Shown in pieces: positions 49,042 to 62,702 of a stretch of 64,000 bases of DNA. This DNA comes from Cladorhizidae sp. MBARI D1340-BT2 (taxonomy: Eukaryota > Porifera > Demospongiae > Poecilosclerida > Cladorhizidae): the NCBI GenBank assembly GCA_028752905.1, contig JAQNBH010000214.1, forward strand, positions 97,211-161,210, given 5' to 3'. The first letter of the stretch is position 1, and every line of letters begins with the position of its first letter. A program made the position numbers and the translations under genes. The notes beneath the pieces were generated by a model that searched no databases, had not been told where the DNA came from, and saw only the letters and a program-made list of their open reading frames with translations.

Positions 49042-49401
49042 ATGGAAAATATAGAGTATATAGGTATATCAGTGTTAATATTATGTAGTATTATTATTTC
49101 TACGATTATATCAGGTGTCTCTTATATTGTAGGGGTTAAACAACCAGATATTGAGAAAGTGTCGGTCTATGAGTGCGGATTTGAGCCATTTGGGTCATCA
49201 AGGGTGCCTTTTTCAGTTAAGTTTTTTTTAGTGGGGATACTTTTTTTAGTTTTTGATTTAGAAATTTCTTTTATTTTCCCTTGATGTGTAGTTTTAAATC
49301 AAATAAAATTATTGGGGGTTTGAGTTATGTATTTTTTTTTAATAGTTTTAACTATTGGCTTACTTTATGAATGAAAAAGGGGGGGATTGGAGTGGGAGTA
49401 A
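49042..49401 (+). CDS. nad3: NADH dehydrogenase subunit 3, copy 3
   Basis: Same 119 aa as 3248-3607. Confidence 0.95.
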
Positions 49402-49432
49402 GGCTATTAGTGGGAGTGGTTGGGGTAATTCC

Positions 49433-49503
49433 AAGGAATTAGGTTAACGGGAGACCAAAGACCTTCAAAGTCTTAAGTGGGGGTTCGAGTCCGTCATTCT
49501 TTG
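49433..49503 (+). tRNA. trnW: tRNA-Trp (UCA), copy 3
   Basis: Same as 3639-3709. Confidence 0.93.
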
Positions 49504-49551
49504 CCTAGTAAAAGAGAATCGCTGTGGCGCTTTCCTTTTGTTTATAGTTAT

Positions 49552-49920
49552 ATGATAAAAAGTTATAGAAAAGAGAATCCGGTTTTTTTTCTAATAAATA
49601 ATTGGTTTATTGATCTTCCGGCCCCCTCGAATTTAAATTATTTCTGGAATTTGGGTTCTTTATTGGCGTTTTGTTTAATTATTCAAATGATTAGCGGAAT
49701 TTTTTTAGCCATGCATTATTGTTCAGATATAGAGTTAGCTTTTTCATCTGTGGTGCATATTACTCGTGATATAAATTATGGGTTTGTTTTAAGGTATTTA
49801 CATGCTAATGGGGCATCTATGTTTTTTTTATGTGTTTATTTTCATATAGGCCGGGGCATGTATTATGGTAGTTATACAAAAGTGATAGTTTGAAATGTGG
49901 GCTCCCGGGTCTTACTATAA
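49552..49920 (+). pseudogene. cob: Cytochrome b, 5' part only, copy 3
   Basis: Same truncation as 3758-4126. Confidence 0.9.
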
Positions 49921-49963
49921 GTCTTGAAAATAGAAAATGTCGGTTCGATTCCGGCCCTCTTCT
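49921..49963 (+). pseudogene. trnS: 3' half of tRNA-Ser (UGA)
   Basis: Same as 4127-4169. Confidence 0.83.
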
Positions 49964-49997
49964 GGGTATACTATAGAGTTTGATTCTTATATGATCA

Positions 49998-51458
49998 ATG
50001 TTAAAATCAGTACTAATATTGCCTCTAATGGGGATGGTGGCTCTATTAATAACCCCTAGAAATGAGATAATGCGTTTATGGAAAGTAGGCTTAGAATGGT
50101 CTGTATTGACATTAACCGGGACTATTCTTTTATGGTCCTCTTTTGATGGGGCGGGGCAATTTCAAGTGGTTCACCGGTTAGAGTGGATGCCTAGTGTAGA
50201 GCCGGAATTCGGGGTTATTGTTTTAGGGGTTGATGGGATATCTATTTTTTTTATAATATTGACGGCTTTATTAATACCTATTAGTGTTTTAATAAGTTTA
50301 AAGTCGATCAAGTTTTTGATAAAGGAGTTTCTATTATGTTTGTTGTTTATAGAAGAATTACTAATAGGGGTTTTTACAGTATTAGATTTAGTTGGGTTTT
50401 ATATCTTATTTGAGGGGATTTTAATTCCTATGTTTTTAATAATTGGTATTTGGGGTTCGAGGGAGGAGAAAATCAAGGCTTCTTATTATTTTTTTTTTTA
50501 TACTTTTCTGGGTTCAGTTTTTATGCTATTAGGGATATTTACGCTTTATGGTAATGCGGGGAGTACTGATTATCAAATTTTATGTTGTTTAAAAATAGAA
50601 AAAGGCTTACAATATTTAGTTTTTTGAGGTTTTTTTTTTAGTTTAGCTATTAAAATCCCCAAAATACCTTTTCATATTTGATTACCCCAGGCGCATGTGG
50701 AGGCCCCTGTGGCGGGTTCTGTGATTTTAGCGGGGGTTTTATTAAAATTAGGGGGCTATGGCTTTATTAGGTTTTTGTGGGCTTTATTTCCCGACGCCTC
50801 CGAATATTTTTCCCCTTTAATTATGAGTTTGAGTTTATTTGCGATTATTTATGGAGGTTTAACTACTTGTCGGCAGGTAGATTTAAAGCGTATAATTGCT
50901 TATTCTTCAGTGGCTCATATGGGATTGGTAACGGCTGGGGTTTTTAGCCATACAATTCAGGGTTTAGTAGCTGCTATTTTTTTAATGTTAGCTCATGGTT
51001 TAGTGAGTTCAGCTTTATTTATGGCAATTACTTTTTTATATGACCGATATCGAACTCGTTTAATAAAATATTATCGTGGGATGGTTATAACTATGCCGTT
51101 GTTTGGTATGTTATTGTTGATTTTAGTTTTGGCGAACGCTTCTATCCCTTTAAGTTGTAGCTTTATCGGTGAGTTTTTGTCTTTATTGGCGGCTTTTGAG
51201 TATAGTATTTTAGCGGGTTTATTGGCTTCGACGGGGATAGTGATATCTGCGGGGTACTCGATTTATGTGTATAATAGAGTGTGTTTTGGGTTGTTTTCGA
51301 AATATATTTATTTTTCAAGGGACTTAAATCGTCGGGAGTTTTATAGTTTATTGCCCTTGATAATCTTAATAGTTTTAATGGGGGTATTTCCTTTTTTGGG
51401 GATAGATGTGGTAAAGGGGGCTATTATATTTCAAGAATGACCATGGATTTGGGTATAA
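49998..51458 (+). CDS. nad4: NADH dehydrogenase subunit 4, copy 5
   Basis: Same product as 4204-5664. Confidence 0.95.
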
Positions 51459-51465
51459 GATTGAA

Positions 51466-52818
51466 ATGGCAGGAACATTATTATTAAGTTTGTCAGTGTT
51501 AATATTAGTAGTTTATGGTTTAAGAAGATGGGTGCTAAGGGTTACTATTATGGTGATGGCATTAGTGGGCTTTACTAGTATTTGGTTTGAGGGGTGTTTT
51601 CTGCCTATGGGGGGGTATGGGTTATTAACCAGTAGTTGAGTGGACGTATCTAGGGGGATGCTTGTAATTGCTTGCTTATCATTATTATTAGTATATAGTT
51701 CGAAAAATACAGATCCGGAGGAGGGGGATTCTTGGATTTTGTTGGTGTTAATGGTATTATTGGGGTCTTTACTATTAGTTTCTTCGGTAAATTGGGTTTG
51801 CATATATTTAGCTTTAGAGTTACAAACTTTAATACTTTTTATTTTAGTGGCAAAAACAAATAGTGCCTATGGTACAGAAGCAGGATTAAAGTATTTGGTT
51901 TTAGGGGCGATTTCTTCTGGGTTATTTTTATTTGGGTGTGCTTTATTATACGGGGCCTCTGGGGAGACGAGCGCTCAAGGGATTAATTCAGTATTAATGG
52001 GGCAGGGGGGGAAAATATTTCTGACCATATCGTTATTATTTAAATTATCGGCGGCCCCCTTTCATATGTGGGCTCCCGATGTGTATGAGGGCGCGCCTAC
52101 CATAAGTACCGCTCTATTGGTTATAATACCCAAAATAGGGGTTTTTACAGTATTAGTACAAGTGGGTTTAGTAAGTAATGTGATTCTTTTTTGTGGGGTT
52201 ATGTCTATTATTTATGGAGCAGCGGGGGCTTTAAATCAAACTAAAATGAAGCGTTTATTGGCCTATAGTGGGGTCGGGCATATGGGGTTTATTCTTTTAG
52301 GGGTTGGAATCGGGTCTTTTGAAAGTATTCAGGCCAGTTTAATATACATGATAATATATACTGTAATGTCAGTGTGTGTGTTTTCAGTGCTTTTATCTTT
52401 AAAATTAACTCGGGTTCTTATAATTGAGGCTAGTAGTTTATCTAGGGATAATTTGGTAATAGCTTTTACATTAGGTTTAACGTTTTTATCTACTGCGGGG
52501 ATCCCGCCTTTAGCGGGGTTTTTAGGTAAATGGTGAGTATTATTATCGGGGATGTCCAGTGGCTATTTTTTAATTTGTCTGGCCGTAGTAATGGCCTCCG
52601 TAATAGGTGGGGTTTATTATGTGAGGATGGTTCAAATAATATATTTTACAAACTATTTTTTGTTAACTTGGCAAAAAGTTCTAAATAGATCAGATGTAAT
52701 AAAATTTAGGAAGTCAATCCCTTTGGGGGGTGCTATTTTTATTATTCTGTTTTTAATGGTGTCACCCAATTGAATGTTACAGATGGCCCATGATGCTACA
52801 ATAAGTCTATATATCTAG
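51466..52818 (+). CDS. nad2: NADH dehydrogenase subunit 2, copy 5
   Basis: Same product as 5672-7024. Confidence 0.95.
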
Positions 52819-52825
52819 GAGATCG

Positions 52826-54502
52826 ATGTATATATTAGTATTATTTCTGCCTTTATTAAGTGCAATAGTATCTGGATTATTTGGAAGGAAAATAGGGAGA
52901 AAGGGGACAGGTACATTAACGTCTGGTTGTATGGGTATTAGTCTGGTTGTCTCTTGTTGGATTTTTTATGAGACAATTTTAAACTCTTCAGTTACTTATA
53001 TAAAGTTATGAAAATGGTTTGATTCAGAGTTGTTAACTACTTATTTTGGGTTACAATTTGATAGTTTAACTTCAATTATGTTGGTAGTAATAACTAGTAT
53101 ATCGGTATTAGTTCATATTTATTCAACTGGGTATATGTCGGATGATCCTCATCTGCCCCGATTTATGTCTTATTTATCACTATTTACTTTTTTAATGATG
53201 GTATTAGTCACAAGTGATAATTATGCTCAGTTATTTATAGGTTGAGAAGGAGTGGGGCTATGTTCTTATCTTTTAATAAATTTCTGGTTTACAAGGATAA
53301 AAGCGAATAAGGGGGCAATGAAGGCTATGTTAATAAATCGAGTGGGGGATATAGGGGTAGTTTTGGCTATGATAAAGATTATTGAAGAGTTTGGGGGCTT
53401 AGAATATTCAACTGTTGGTAGTGTTTTGAGTGGCCCGGGCTATATTAATAAAGAAGGTCTTACTATAATTAGTTTATTATTATTTTTCGGGGGAGTGGGG
53501 AAATCGGCTCAATTAGGTTTACATACTTGATTACCAGATGCGATGGAAGGTCCTACCCCGGTATCTGCCTTAATACATGCGGCGACAATGGTAACGGCTG
53601 GGGTTTTTTTAATAATAAGATCCGCCCCTTTTTTTGAGGGTTCTCCTTTAGCTTTAACTATAATAACTATAGGGGGGGCTTTAACGGCTCTTTTTGCGGC
53701 TAGTGTGGGGATAGTTCAAAATGATTTGAAAAAAGTAATTGCTTATTCTACTTGTAGTCAATTAGGTTATATGGTAATGATCTGTGGTTTATCGAGTTAT
53801 TATGTTAGTTTATTTCATTTGGTGAATCATGCTTTTTTTAAGGCTTTATTGTTTTTAAGTGCTGGCTCTGTTATACATGCCATTAGTGATGAGCAGGATA
53901 TGCGAAAAATGGGGGGGGTGATAAAATCTCTTCCCTTTTCTTATGTTATGATTTTAATCGGGTCCTTATCATTAATCGGGTTCCCTTATTTAACAGGGTT
54001 TTATTCAAAAGATTTGATATTGGAGTTAGTGTATGAGAAGCATTGTATGGTTTTTGCTTATTGATTGGGTAGTTTTTCTGTTTTATTAACTGCGTTTTAT
54101 TCCATAAGGTTAATTTATTTAACATTTATAACTAATACCAATTCGAAAAAGGAGGTATTTATAAAAGTGCATGAGTCAAATTGAAACATAATTTTTCCTT
54201 TACTTTTATTGGCCTTTGGAAGTATATTTGTGGGGTATTTGGGAAAAGAGTTAATATTATCCAATATTATTTCTCCAATAATACCTAGTTATGTTAAAAT
54301 GGCGCCTTTATTATTAAGTTTGTTAGGGGCATTATTGGCTCTTGTGGTATATGATCGCGGCTTAGTTGAGAAGGGAGGGTTGTATTTAAATTATGTCTTT
54401 TATACTTTTTTTAATTCGGGTTGACAGTTTAATTATGTTATAAATCATTTTTTGACTTTTAATTTGTTAAATTTGGGTATAAGATGTAAGAAAGTTAAAT
54501 AG
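52826..54502 (+). pseudogene. nad5: nad5, 3'-truncated, running into cox3 leader
   Basis: Same chimaera as 11743-13419: nad5 identity to 54477, then cox3 leader codons and TAG. Confidence 0.87.
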
Positions 54503-54520
54503 ATTAGTATAATTTTGTAG

Positions 54521-55309
54521 ATGGCTGAGCAAGTATACCATCCTTATCACTTAGTAGATCCTAGTCCATGGCCTTTAATAGGGGCATGTGGGTCATTTTT
54601 TACTACGGTGGGCGGGGTAACGTATTTTCATTATAGTCAAACTGGATTATTAGTAATGGGTTTAGTTATAATAATGGGGACAATGGTAGCGTGATGGCGG
54701 GATGTGATTAGAGAGGGAACTTACCAAGGATGTCACACATATATTGTGAGGCAAGGTTTAAAATATGGTATGCTTTTATTTATACTATCAGAGGTTTGTT
54801 TATTTTTCTCTTTTTTTTGAGGGTTTTTTCACAGTAGTTTGTCACCCACTATTCAAATAGGGGGGGTTTGACCGCCCGTGGGGGTCAACCCATTAGACCC
54901 TTTTTCTATTCCTTTATTAAATACGGCTATTTTACTAAGTTCTGGTGCAACGGTGACCTGGGCCCACCATGGGCTAATTAGTGGCAAAAGAAAAGAAGCC
55001 CGAAAAAGTTTGGCTTTAACAGTTATATTGGGGTTAATATTTACTAGTTTACAGGGAATGGAGTATTATTACGCCCCTTTTACAATATCTGATTCAGTGT
55101 ATGGTTCTACTTTTTTTATCACAACAGGGGCGCACGGCGGGCACGTTTTAATTGGGAGTACGTTTTTACTAATTTGCTTATATAGATTAATAAATTTTCA
55201 ATTTACCAAACATCATTATTTGGGGTTTGAGGCAGCGGCTTGATATTGGCATTTTGTTGATGTGGTGTGATTATTTTTGTTTATTTTTATGTATTGATGA
55301 GGTGCCTAA
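54521..55309 (+). CDS. cox3: Cytochrome c oxidase subunit III, copy 4
   Basis: Same product as 13438-14226; entered from nad5, exits to the cox1 3' part. Confidence 0.96.
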
Positions 55310-55323
55310 AGCAAGACCATGAT

Positions 55324-56409
<1,086 letters not shown>

Positions 56410-56441
56410 TAACATAGAAACCCCACCACTTTATAGCGGGG

Positions 56442-56514
56442 CGGGGGTTGGCCAAATGGCAAAGGCATTAAGTTTTGATCTTAATTATTATGGGTTCGAG
56501 TCCCTTGCCCCCGA
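56442..56514 (+). tRNA. trnQ: tRNA-Gln (UUG), copy 5
   Basis: Same as 16-88. Confidence 0.93.
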
Positions 56515-56515
56515 T

Positions 56516-57235
56516 ATGTTAAATACTTATTTTGATCAATTCTGTGTAGTAGAGTTAATAACCCAGAATCGAGTCGGGGTTTTTACTAATTCTTCAATGA
56601 TGGTAATATACGGAGTTAGCGTGATTTGGTTGTTATTTAAAGGGGGGGAGTTAATCCCCCATCGTTGGCAGTTAATAATGGAATTAATTCACAGTAATGT
56701 GCGCTCCGTTGTTTCTGAGGGTTTAAGAAAAGCAGGTGAAAAGTATTTTCCTTTTGTTTTATGCCTTTTTTTATTTATAGTTATATTAAATATTTTGGGG
56801 CTTTTGCCTTACGTATTTACTCCAACTGCACATTTAGTAGTGACCTTCGGTTTATCATTATCAATAATGATGGGAGTAACTTTATTAGGGGTTCTAACTT
56901 TTAAAATTGAGTTTGTAAGTATATTAGTGCCTCGGGGGGTGCCCCTAATATTAGCCCCTATATTGGGAGTAATAGAGACACTAAGTTATATGATAAGGGC
57001 GCTATCTTTAGGTCTTCGGTTAGGGGCGAATATATCTGCAGGGCATTTATTATTTGCGATTTTATCCGGGTTTTCCTTAAATTTGTTTTTTAATGGGTAT
57101 TTGTTTTTAGGGTGTTTTTTGATATTTCTAATGGCGTCTATTGCGCTATTGGAGATGATGGTGGCAGTAATTCAGGCGTATGTGTTTAGTTTATTAACCA
57201 CCATTTATTTAGGGGACACAATTGCCCTACATTAA
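56516..57235 (+). CDS. atp6: ATP synthase subunit a, copy 5
   Basis: Same product as 90-809; continues to atp9. Confidence 0.96.
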   Translation: MLNTYFDQFCVVELITQNRVGVFTNSSMMVIYGVSVIWLLFKGGELIPHRWQLIMELIHSNVRSVVSEGLRKAGEKYFPFVLCLFLFIVILNILGLLPYVFTPTAHLVVTFGLSLSIMMGVTLLGVLTFKIEFVSILVPRGVPLILAPILGVIETLSYMIRALSLGLRLGANISAGHLLFAILSGFSLNLFFNGYLFLGCFLIFLMASIALLEMMVAVIQAYVFSLLTTIYLGDTIALH

Positions 57236-57305
57236 AAAAGGGGGTTTATTTCTTTCTGGGGTGGAACATGTGGGAGGCGTCAAGAGGCCCTTAATTATGT
57301 TATAA

Positions 57306-57590
<285 letters not shown>

Positions 57591-57615
57591 TTTTTAAATT
57601 TTTAATTTTAATTTA

Positions 57616-57686
57616 GACATAGTAGCTTAAGGGATAAAGCGTAAGACTGTTAATCTTAGTATATTAGTTCAATTCTAATTTATGTC
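57616..57686 (+). tRNA. trnN: tRNA-Asn (GUU), copy 5
   Basis: Same as 1190-1260; followed by trnE. Confidence 0.92.
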
Positions 57687-57757
57687 GGATGCAATAAGTC
57701 TATATATCTAGGAGATCGATGTATATATTAGTATTATTTCTGCCTATGGGGGGGGGC

Positions 57758-57828
57758 GCTTCTATAGTCTAGGGGTAAGACATTAGGTTTTCAATTTAAG
57801 TAGAAGGGTTCGATTCCCTTTAGGAGTA
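57758..57828 (+). tRNA. trnE: tRNA-Glu (UUC), copy 3
   Basis: Same as 1332-1402. Confidence 0.9.
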
Positions 57829-57834
57829 TTTTAT

Positions 57835-58377
57835 ATGGTGAGCGTGTTTTCAGTGGTTTTGATTTTTTGTGGGGTTCTGGTCATTTCGGCATTAAACTCA
57901 GTACATTCAGTGCTTTGGTTAATAGGGGGCTTTACAAGTGCTATTGTACTTTTTATTTTTTTGGAAGTGGATTTTATTGCCTTGATTTTTTTAATAGTCT
58001 ATGTAGGGGCGATAGCTATTTTATTTTTATTTGTAATAATGATGTTAAATTTAGCGGATTTCAGGGACTTATTTGATATGTCAAATTATATGTTAGCCGG
58101 GTTTATAATAGGAATGGGCATATTTTTAGAGGTCTTAATTTATTTTAGCTGGGGGCTTAAGGGCTTATCGGGGGGAGTGGGGTATTTTAGGTGAGACTTT
58201 ATTGAAAGATTTTCGAATATTGACGGGTTGGGGGGTGTTATATATACAAATTATGCTTATTTCTTTATTTTGGCTAGTTTTATTTTATTGGTGGCTATGG
58301 TGGGGGCTATTATACTCACTTTTTCAGTGAGGAATGAAATTAAAAGACAAGAGATTTTTATTCAAATCAGTCGTTAA
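57835..58377 (+). CDS. nad6: NADH dehydrogenase subunit 6, copy 3
   Basis: Same 180 aa as 1409-1951. Confidence 0.95.
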
Positions 58378-58401
58378 GGCAATAACTTTTTTATATGACC
58401 G

Positions 58402-58810
58402 ATCCAATATTATTTCTCCAATAATACCTAGTTATGTTAAAATGGCGCCTTTATTATTAAGTTTGTTAGGGGCATTATTGGCTCTTGTGGTATATGATCG
58501 CGGCTTAGTTGAGAAGGGAGGGTTGTATTTAAATTATGTCTTTTATACTTTTTTTAATTCGGGTTGACAGTTTAATTATGTTATAAATCATTTTTTGACT
58601 TTTAATTTGTTAAATTTGGGGCATTTGGTTACTTATCGGGTGATTGATAGAGGATTATTAGAAATAATGGGGCCTAAGGGGATATCTCGGATATTGATAA
58701 GATTAACTCAAAACATCAGTAATTTACAATCTGGGATGGTGTTTAATTATGTTTTAATAACGGTCATATTTACGGGTTTATTTCTTTCTGGGGTGGAACA
58801 TTATTATTAA
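58402..58810 (+). pseudogene. nad5: nad5 3' fragment after nad6, copy 2
   Basis: Same as 1976-2384: nad5 codons 479-613 without the front of the gene. Confidence 0.85.
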
Positions 58811-58832
58811 GTTTGTCAGTGTTAATATTCCC

Positions 58833-58903
58833 GCCTCTATAGTTTAATAGAAAAACATTTGTCTTGTAAACAAAAATTATAAGTGCGATTCTTGTTGGAG
58901 GCT
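58833..58903 (+). tRNA. trnT: tRNA-Thr (UGU)
   Basis: Same as 2407-2477. Confidence 0.93.
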
Positions 58904-58913
58904 TTACTAGTAC

Positions 58914-59636
58914 ATGATTTTATGATTAAGGTTAATAAAGAAGGATATTCCGGAGCCCTGACAATTAGGGTTTCAGGATGCAGGAAGTTTAGCTATGGAG
59001 GAAATAATTTTCTTTCATGATGAGATTATGTATTTTTTAGTTTTGATAACTATTTTGGTTTTATGAGTAATAATCCGGGCCTTAATAAGTGGGTATTATC
59101 ATAAATATTTATTTGAGGGAGTATTAATAGAAGTGATATGAACTTTGCTTCCAGCGGGAGTATTAATTTTTTTAGCCTTTCCTTCTTTAAAATTACTATA
59201 TTTAATGGACGAAGTAATGAAGCCCGGGGTAACAATTAAAATAGTAGGGCATCAGTGGTATTGGTTTTACGAGTATTCTGATTATGGGCCAGAAACTATA
59301 GAGTTTGATTCTTATATGATTCCGACCTCGGATTTAAAGGAGGGAGAGCAAAGGTTATTAGAGGTAGATAATAGAGTAAAAGCCCCAGTACAGACAGAAG
59401 TAAGATTATTAGTGACTGGGGAAGATGTGTTACACTCATTTGCAGTGCCATCTTTATCTCTAAAAGTAGACGCCGTGCCTGGACGATTAAATCAAACTAG
59501 TTTTATGATAAAGAGGGAGGGGGTGTTTTATGGGCAATGTTCAGAGATCTGTGGGGCAAATCACTCTTTTATGCCCATTGTAGTAGAAGGGGTTTCTTTA
59601 GAGAATTATATTAGTTGAGTTTCAAATTATAATTAA
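58914..59636 (+). CDS. cox2: Cytochrome c oxidase subunit II, copy 4
   Basis: Same 240 aa as 2488-3210. Confidence 0.96.
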
Positions 59637-59673
59637 GTGGGGTTCGACCCCCGTTAATCCAGAGTTTTGTAAA

Positions 59674-60033
59674 ATGGAAAATATAGAGTATATAGGTATA
59701 TCAGTGTTAATATTATGTAGTATTATTATTTCTACGATTATATCAGGTGTCTCTTATATTGTAGGGGTTAAACAACCAGATATTGAGAAAGTGTCGGTCT
59801 ATGAGTGCGGATTTGAGCCATTTGGGTCATCAAGGGTGCCTTTTTCAGTTAAGTTTTTTTTAGTGGGGATACTTTTTTTAGTTTTTGATTTAGAAATTTC
59901 TTTTATTTTCCCTTGATGTGTAGTTTTAAATCAAATAAAATTATTGGGGGTTTGAGTTATGTATTTTTTTTTAATAGTTTTAACTATTGGCTTACTTTAT
60001 GAATGAAAAAGGGGGGGATTGGAGTGGGAGTAA
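59674..60033 (+). CDS. nad3: NADH dehydrogenase subunit 3, copy 4
   Basis: Same 119 aa as 3248-3607. Confidence 0.95.
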
Positions 60034-60064
60034 GGCTATTAGTGGGAGTGGTTGGGGTAATTCC

Positions 60065-60135
60065 AAGGAATTAGGTTAACGGGAGACCAAAGACCTTCAA
60101 AGTCTTAAGTGGGGGTTCGAGTCCGTCATTCTTTG
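60065..60135 (+). tRNA. trnW: tRNA-Trp (UCA), copy 4
   Basis: Same as 3639-3709, here in front of the complete cob. Confidence 0.93.
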
Positions 60136-60183
60136 CCTAGTAAAAGAGAATCGCTGTGGCGCTTTCCTTTTGTTTATAGTTAT

Positions 60184-61329
60184 ATGATAAAAAGTTATAG
60201 AAAAGAGAATCCGGTTTTTTTTCTAATAAATAATTGGTTTATTGATCTTCCGGCCCCCTCGAATTTAAATTATTTCTGGAATTTGGGTTCTTTATTGGCG
60301 TTTTGTTTAATTATTCAAATGATTAGCGGAATTTTTTTAGCCATGCATTATTGTTCAGATATAGAGTTAGCTTTTTCATCTGTGGTGCATATTACTCGTG
60401 ATATAAATTATGGGTTTGTTTTAAGGTATTTACATGCTAATGGGGCATCTATGTTTTTTTTATGTGTTTATTTTCATATAGGCCGGGGCATGTATTATGG
60501 TAGTTATACAAAAGTGATAGTTTGAAATGTGGGAGTAGTTTTATTTTTCTTAATGATACTGACGGCTTTTATAGGTTATGTATTGCCTTGAGGGCAAATG
60601 TCTTTTTGAGCCGCTACAGTAATAACAAATTTATTATCGGCTATTCCCTATGTAGGGGAAGATATTGTTAGGTGGGTTTGAGGGGGTTTTAGTGTGTCAA
60701 ATGCTACATTAAATAGGTTTTTAAGTTTACATTATTTATTTCCATTTGTATTAGTTGCCTTAGCCATTATACATTTGATAGCTTTACACGAGGATGGTTC
60801 AAATAATCCGATTGGGGTAAAATCCGATCCGGATAAGGGTTCATTTCATTATTATTATGTTTTAAAGGATATATATGGGGCAGGAATATTGGGTGTATTA
60901 TTGTGTATAATAGTATTTTATTTTCCTTATATATTGGGGGATGTTGAGAATTTCAAACAGGCGAATCCTTTAGTGACTCCCGCTCATATAAAACCTGAGT
61001 GATATTTTTTATTTGTTTATGCGATACTGCGTTCTATTCCAAATAAATTCGGGGGGGTTGTAGCCTTAGTTTTTAGTATACTGATTTTATTGTTTTTGCC
61101 CTATTTACATAAAAATAGATTTAAAGGGATAAGATTTAGACCTTCAAGTCAGGGACTATTTTGGTTTTTAGTAGGAGATTTTTTATTATTAATTTGAGTT
61201 GGCGGGCAACCTGTAGAAGAACCTTATATATTGATAGGACAAATAGTTTCGTTATTTTATTTTATCTATTTTTTAATTTTAACCCCTTTAATCGGAAATT
61301 TGGAAAATAAATTATTAAAATTAGTATAA
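60184..61329 (+). CDS. cob: Cytochrome b, the only complete copy
   Basis: 381 aa core subunit of complex III. The four haem ligands H84, H98, H183 and H197 are present with the normal 13-residue gaps between partners. The Qi-side N-terminal helix and the later membrane helices are intact; TGA is Trp at several sites. The start [20 protein letters not shown] is 48 nt after trnW; the frame is open further upstream but that stretch overlaps trnW. TAA at 61327, then trnP. Codons 95-117 form the 68-bp repeat at which the other copies are broken. Confidence 0.96.
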
Positions 61330-61345
61330 AAGTCGGGCTGGGGAT

Positions 61346-61416
61346 CAAAATATATATTAACGGTAAATTACCTGAATTGGGATCAGGAGATATAAGTTTG
61401 AATCTTATTATTTTGA
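61346..61416 (+). tRNA. trnP: tRNA-Pro (UGG), copy 2
   Basis: Same as 26516-26586. Confidence 0.9.
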
Positions 61417-62630
61417 AGGAGTCCTTTGATTTTGGGGAGGATATAAAGCGAGCGGCCCTTATAATACATGTTAGGGTTAAAATCCCCGTATAAGTGAGTA
61501 ATTTCTTAGAGCTAGCTAATGAAACTAGAGGGAATTTTTATTGCATAGTAAATTGATGGCTCGGAATCGTATTAGGCTTTTAGAGTTATATCTAAGCAGA
61601 GATGCGTAGTTGAGAGACCACGCTTCCACTGAAACAAGGGGGAGTCTTGTTTAGAGGCTGCAGTAAAGAATATTGTGCAATGTATGAAAGTATGACACAG
61701 AGATGTCGCAAATAAAGCTGTCTAATATACGTGCCAGCAGACGCGGTTAAACGTAAGGCTTAAGTTTTTTTCATAAAAGGCGTAAAGGGTAGGTAAGTGT
61801 GAGATGGGATAAGGAGGTTTTAAAGGGGTAAATGGAATGATTTATGAAAGAATGAAAAGTTGGGATATAAGTTGGAATATCAAGGATGTAGGTAAATTAC
61901 TAGTTAAAACCTAAAAGCTGATATACGAAAGCTGGGACAGCAAACAGGGGGGAGTCCTGGTAGTCCTTGCTGTAAACTATGAATTTTAGATTTTTTAAGA
62001 ATCTATGATAACTTAAGAAAATTTGGCCTGGAGACTATGATCGCAAGATTAAAATTTAAAAAATTTGGCGGTTCATTGACGTCATTAGAGAAGCGTGTGG
62101 TTTAATTCGATGATCCGCGAATAATTTTACCAAAACTGGAAGGAGATGTGGGGGGGGATTTAAGTAACTACATAGGCCCGGTATTGCATGGCCGTCGGCA
62201 GTTTGTGTTTTGAAAGAAATAGAATAGGCTCAGCCCTAGGTTATTATTAAGTTAATAATAAGGGAGAAGGTCAGGTCGTTATGTTCCTAATGTTTTGGGC
62301 TATACATGCGCTATATTTATGTATAAATAAAAAAGGTTGGTTGAAAAGTAAAAAATCGGAATAGTCTTTGAAAGAGAGAGTATGAAGAAGGATTTAATAG
62401 TAATTGGAGAGTAGGGCGCTCTGGTGAATAATTATTCAGTGTTCGTACAAATCGCCCGTCACCTTAACTAAGTAAACGTTTTTTAAGGATAAAGTTATAA
62501 GATAAGAGGAAAAACTTTAGGAGAATAAGTAAAAGTAAAGGCGTATTCTGGGGCTTTATATCATGAAATATTTATGAGGTCGAGAAAGTCGTAACAGAGT
62601 GAGAGGATTGGAAAATGTTCTTGGATTAAT
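61417..62630 (+). rRNA. rns: Small subunit ribosomal RNA, copy 2
   Basis: Same as 26587-27800 at a constant offset of 34,830. Confidence 0.92.
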
Positions 62631-62702
62631 GTATGTATAATTTATCGGGTAAAATAAGTGATTTCCAATCATTAATAACGAGTTCGAGTCTCGTTATGTA
62701 CA
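62631..62702 (+). tRNA. trnG: tRNA-Gly (UCC), copy 2
   Basis: Same as 27801-27872. Confidence 0.92.

Larger units (their letters stand above)
47770..54477 (+). repeat. 6.7-kb direct repeat of 1976-8683
   Basis: Offset 45,794 holds from the nad5 3' part through trnT, cox2, nad3, trnW, truncated cob, nad4, nad2 and nad5 up to the 219-bp repeat. 36830-43282 repeats 2348-8800 likewise (offset 34,482). Confidence 0.85.
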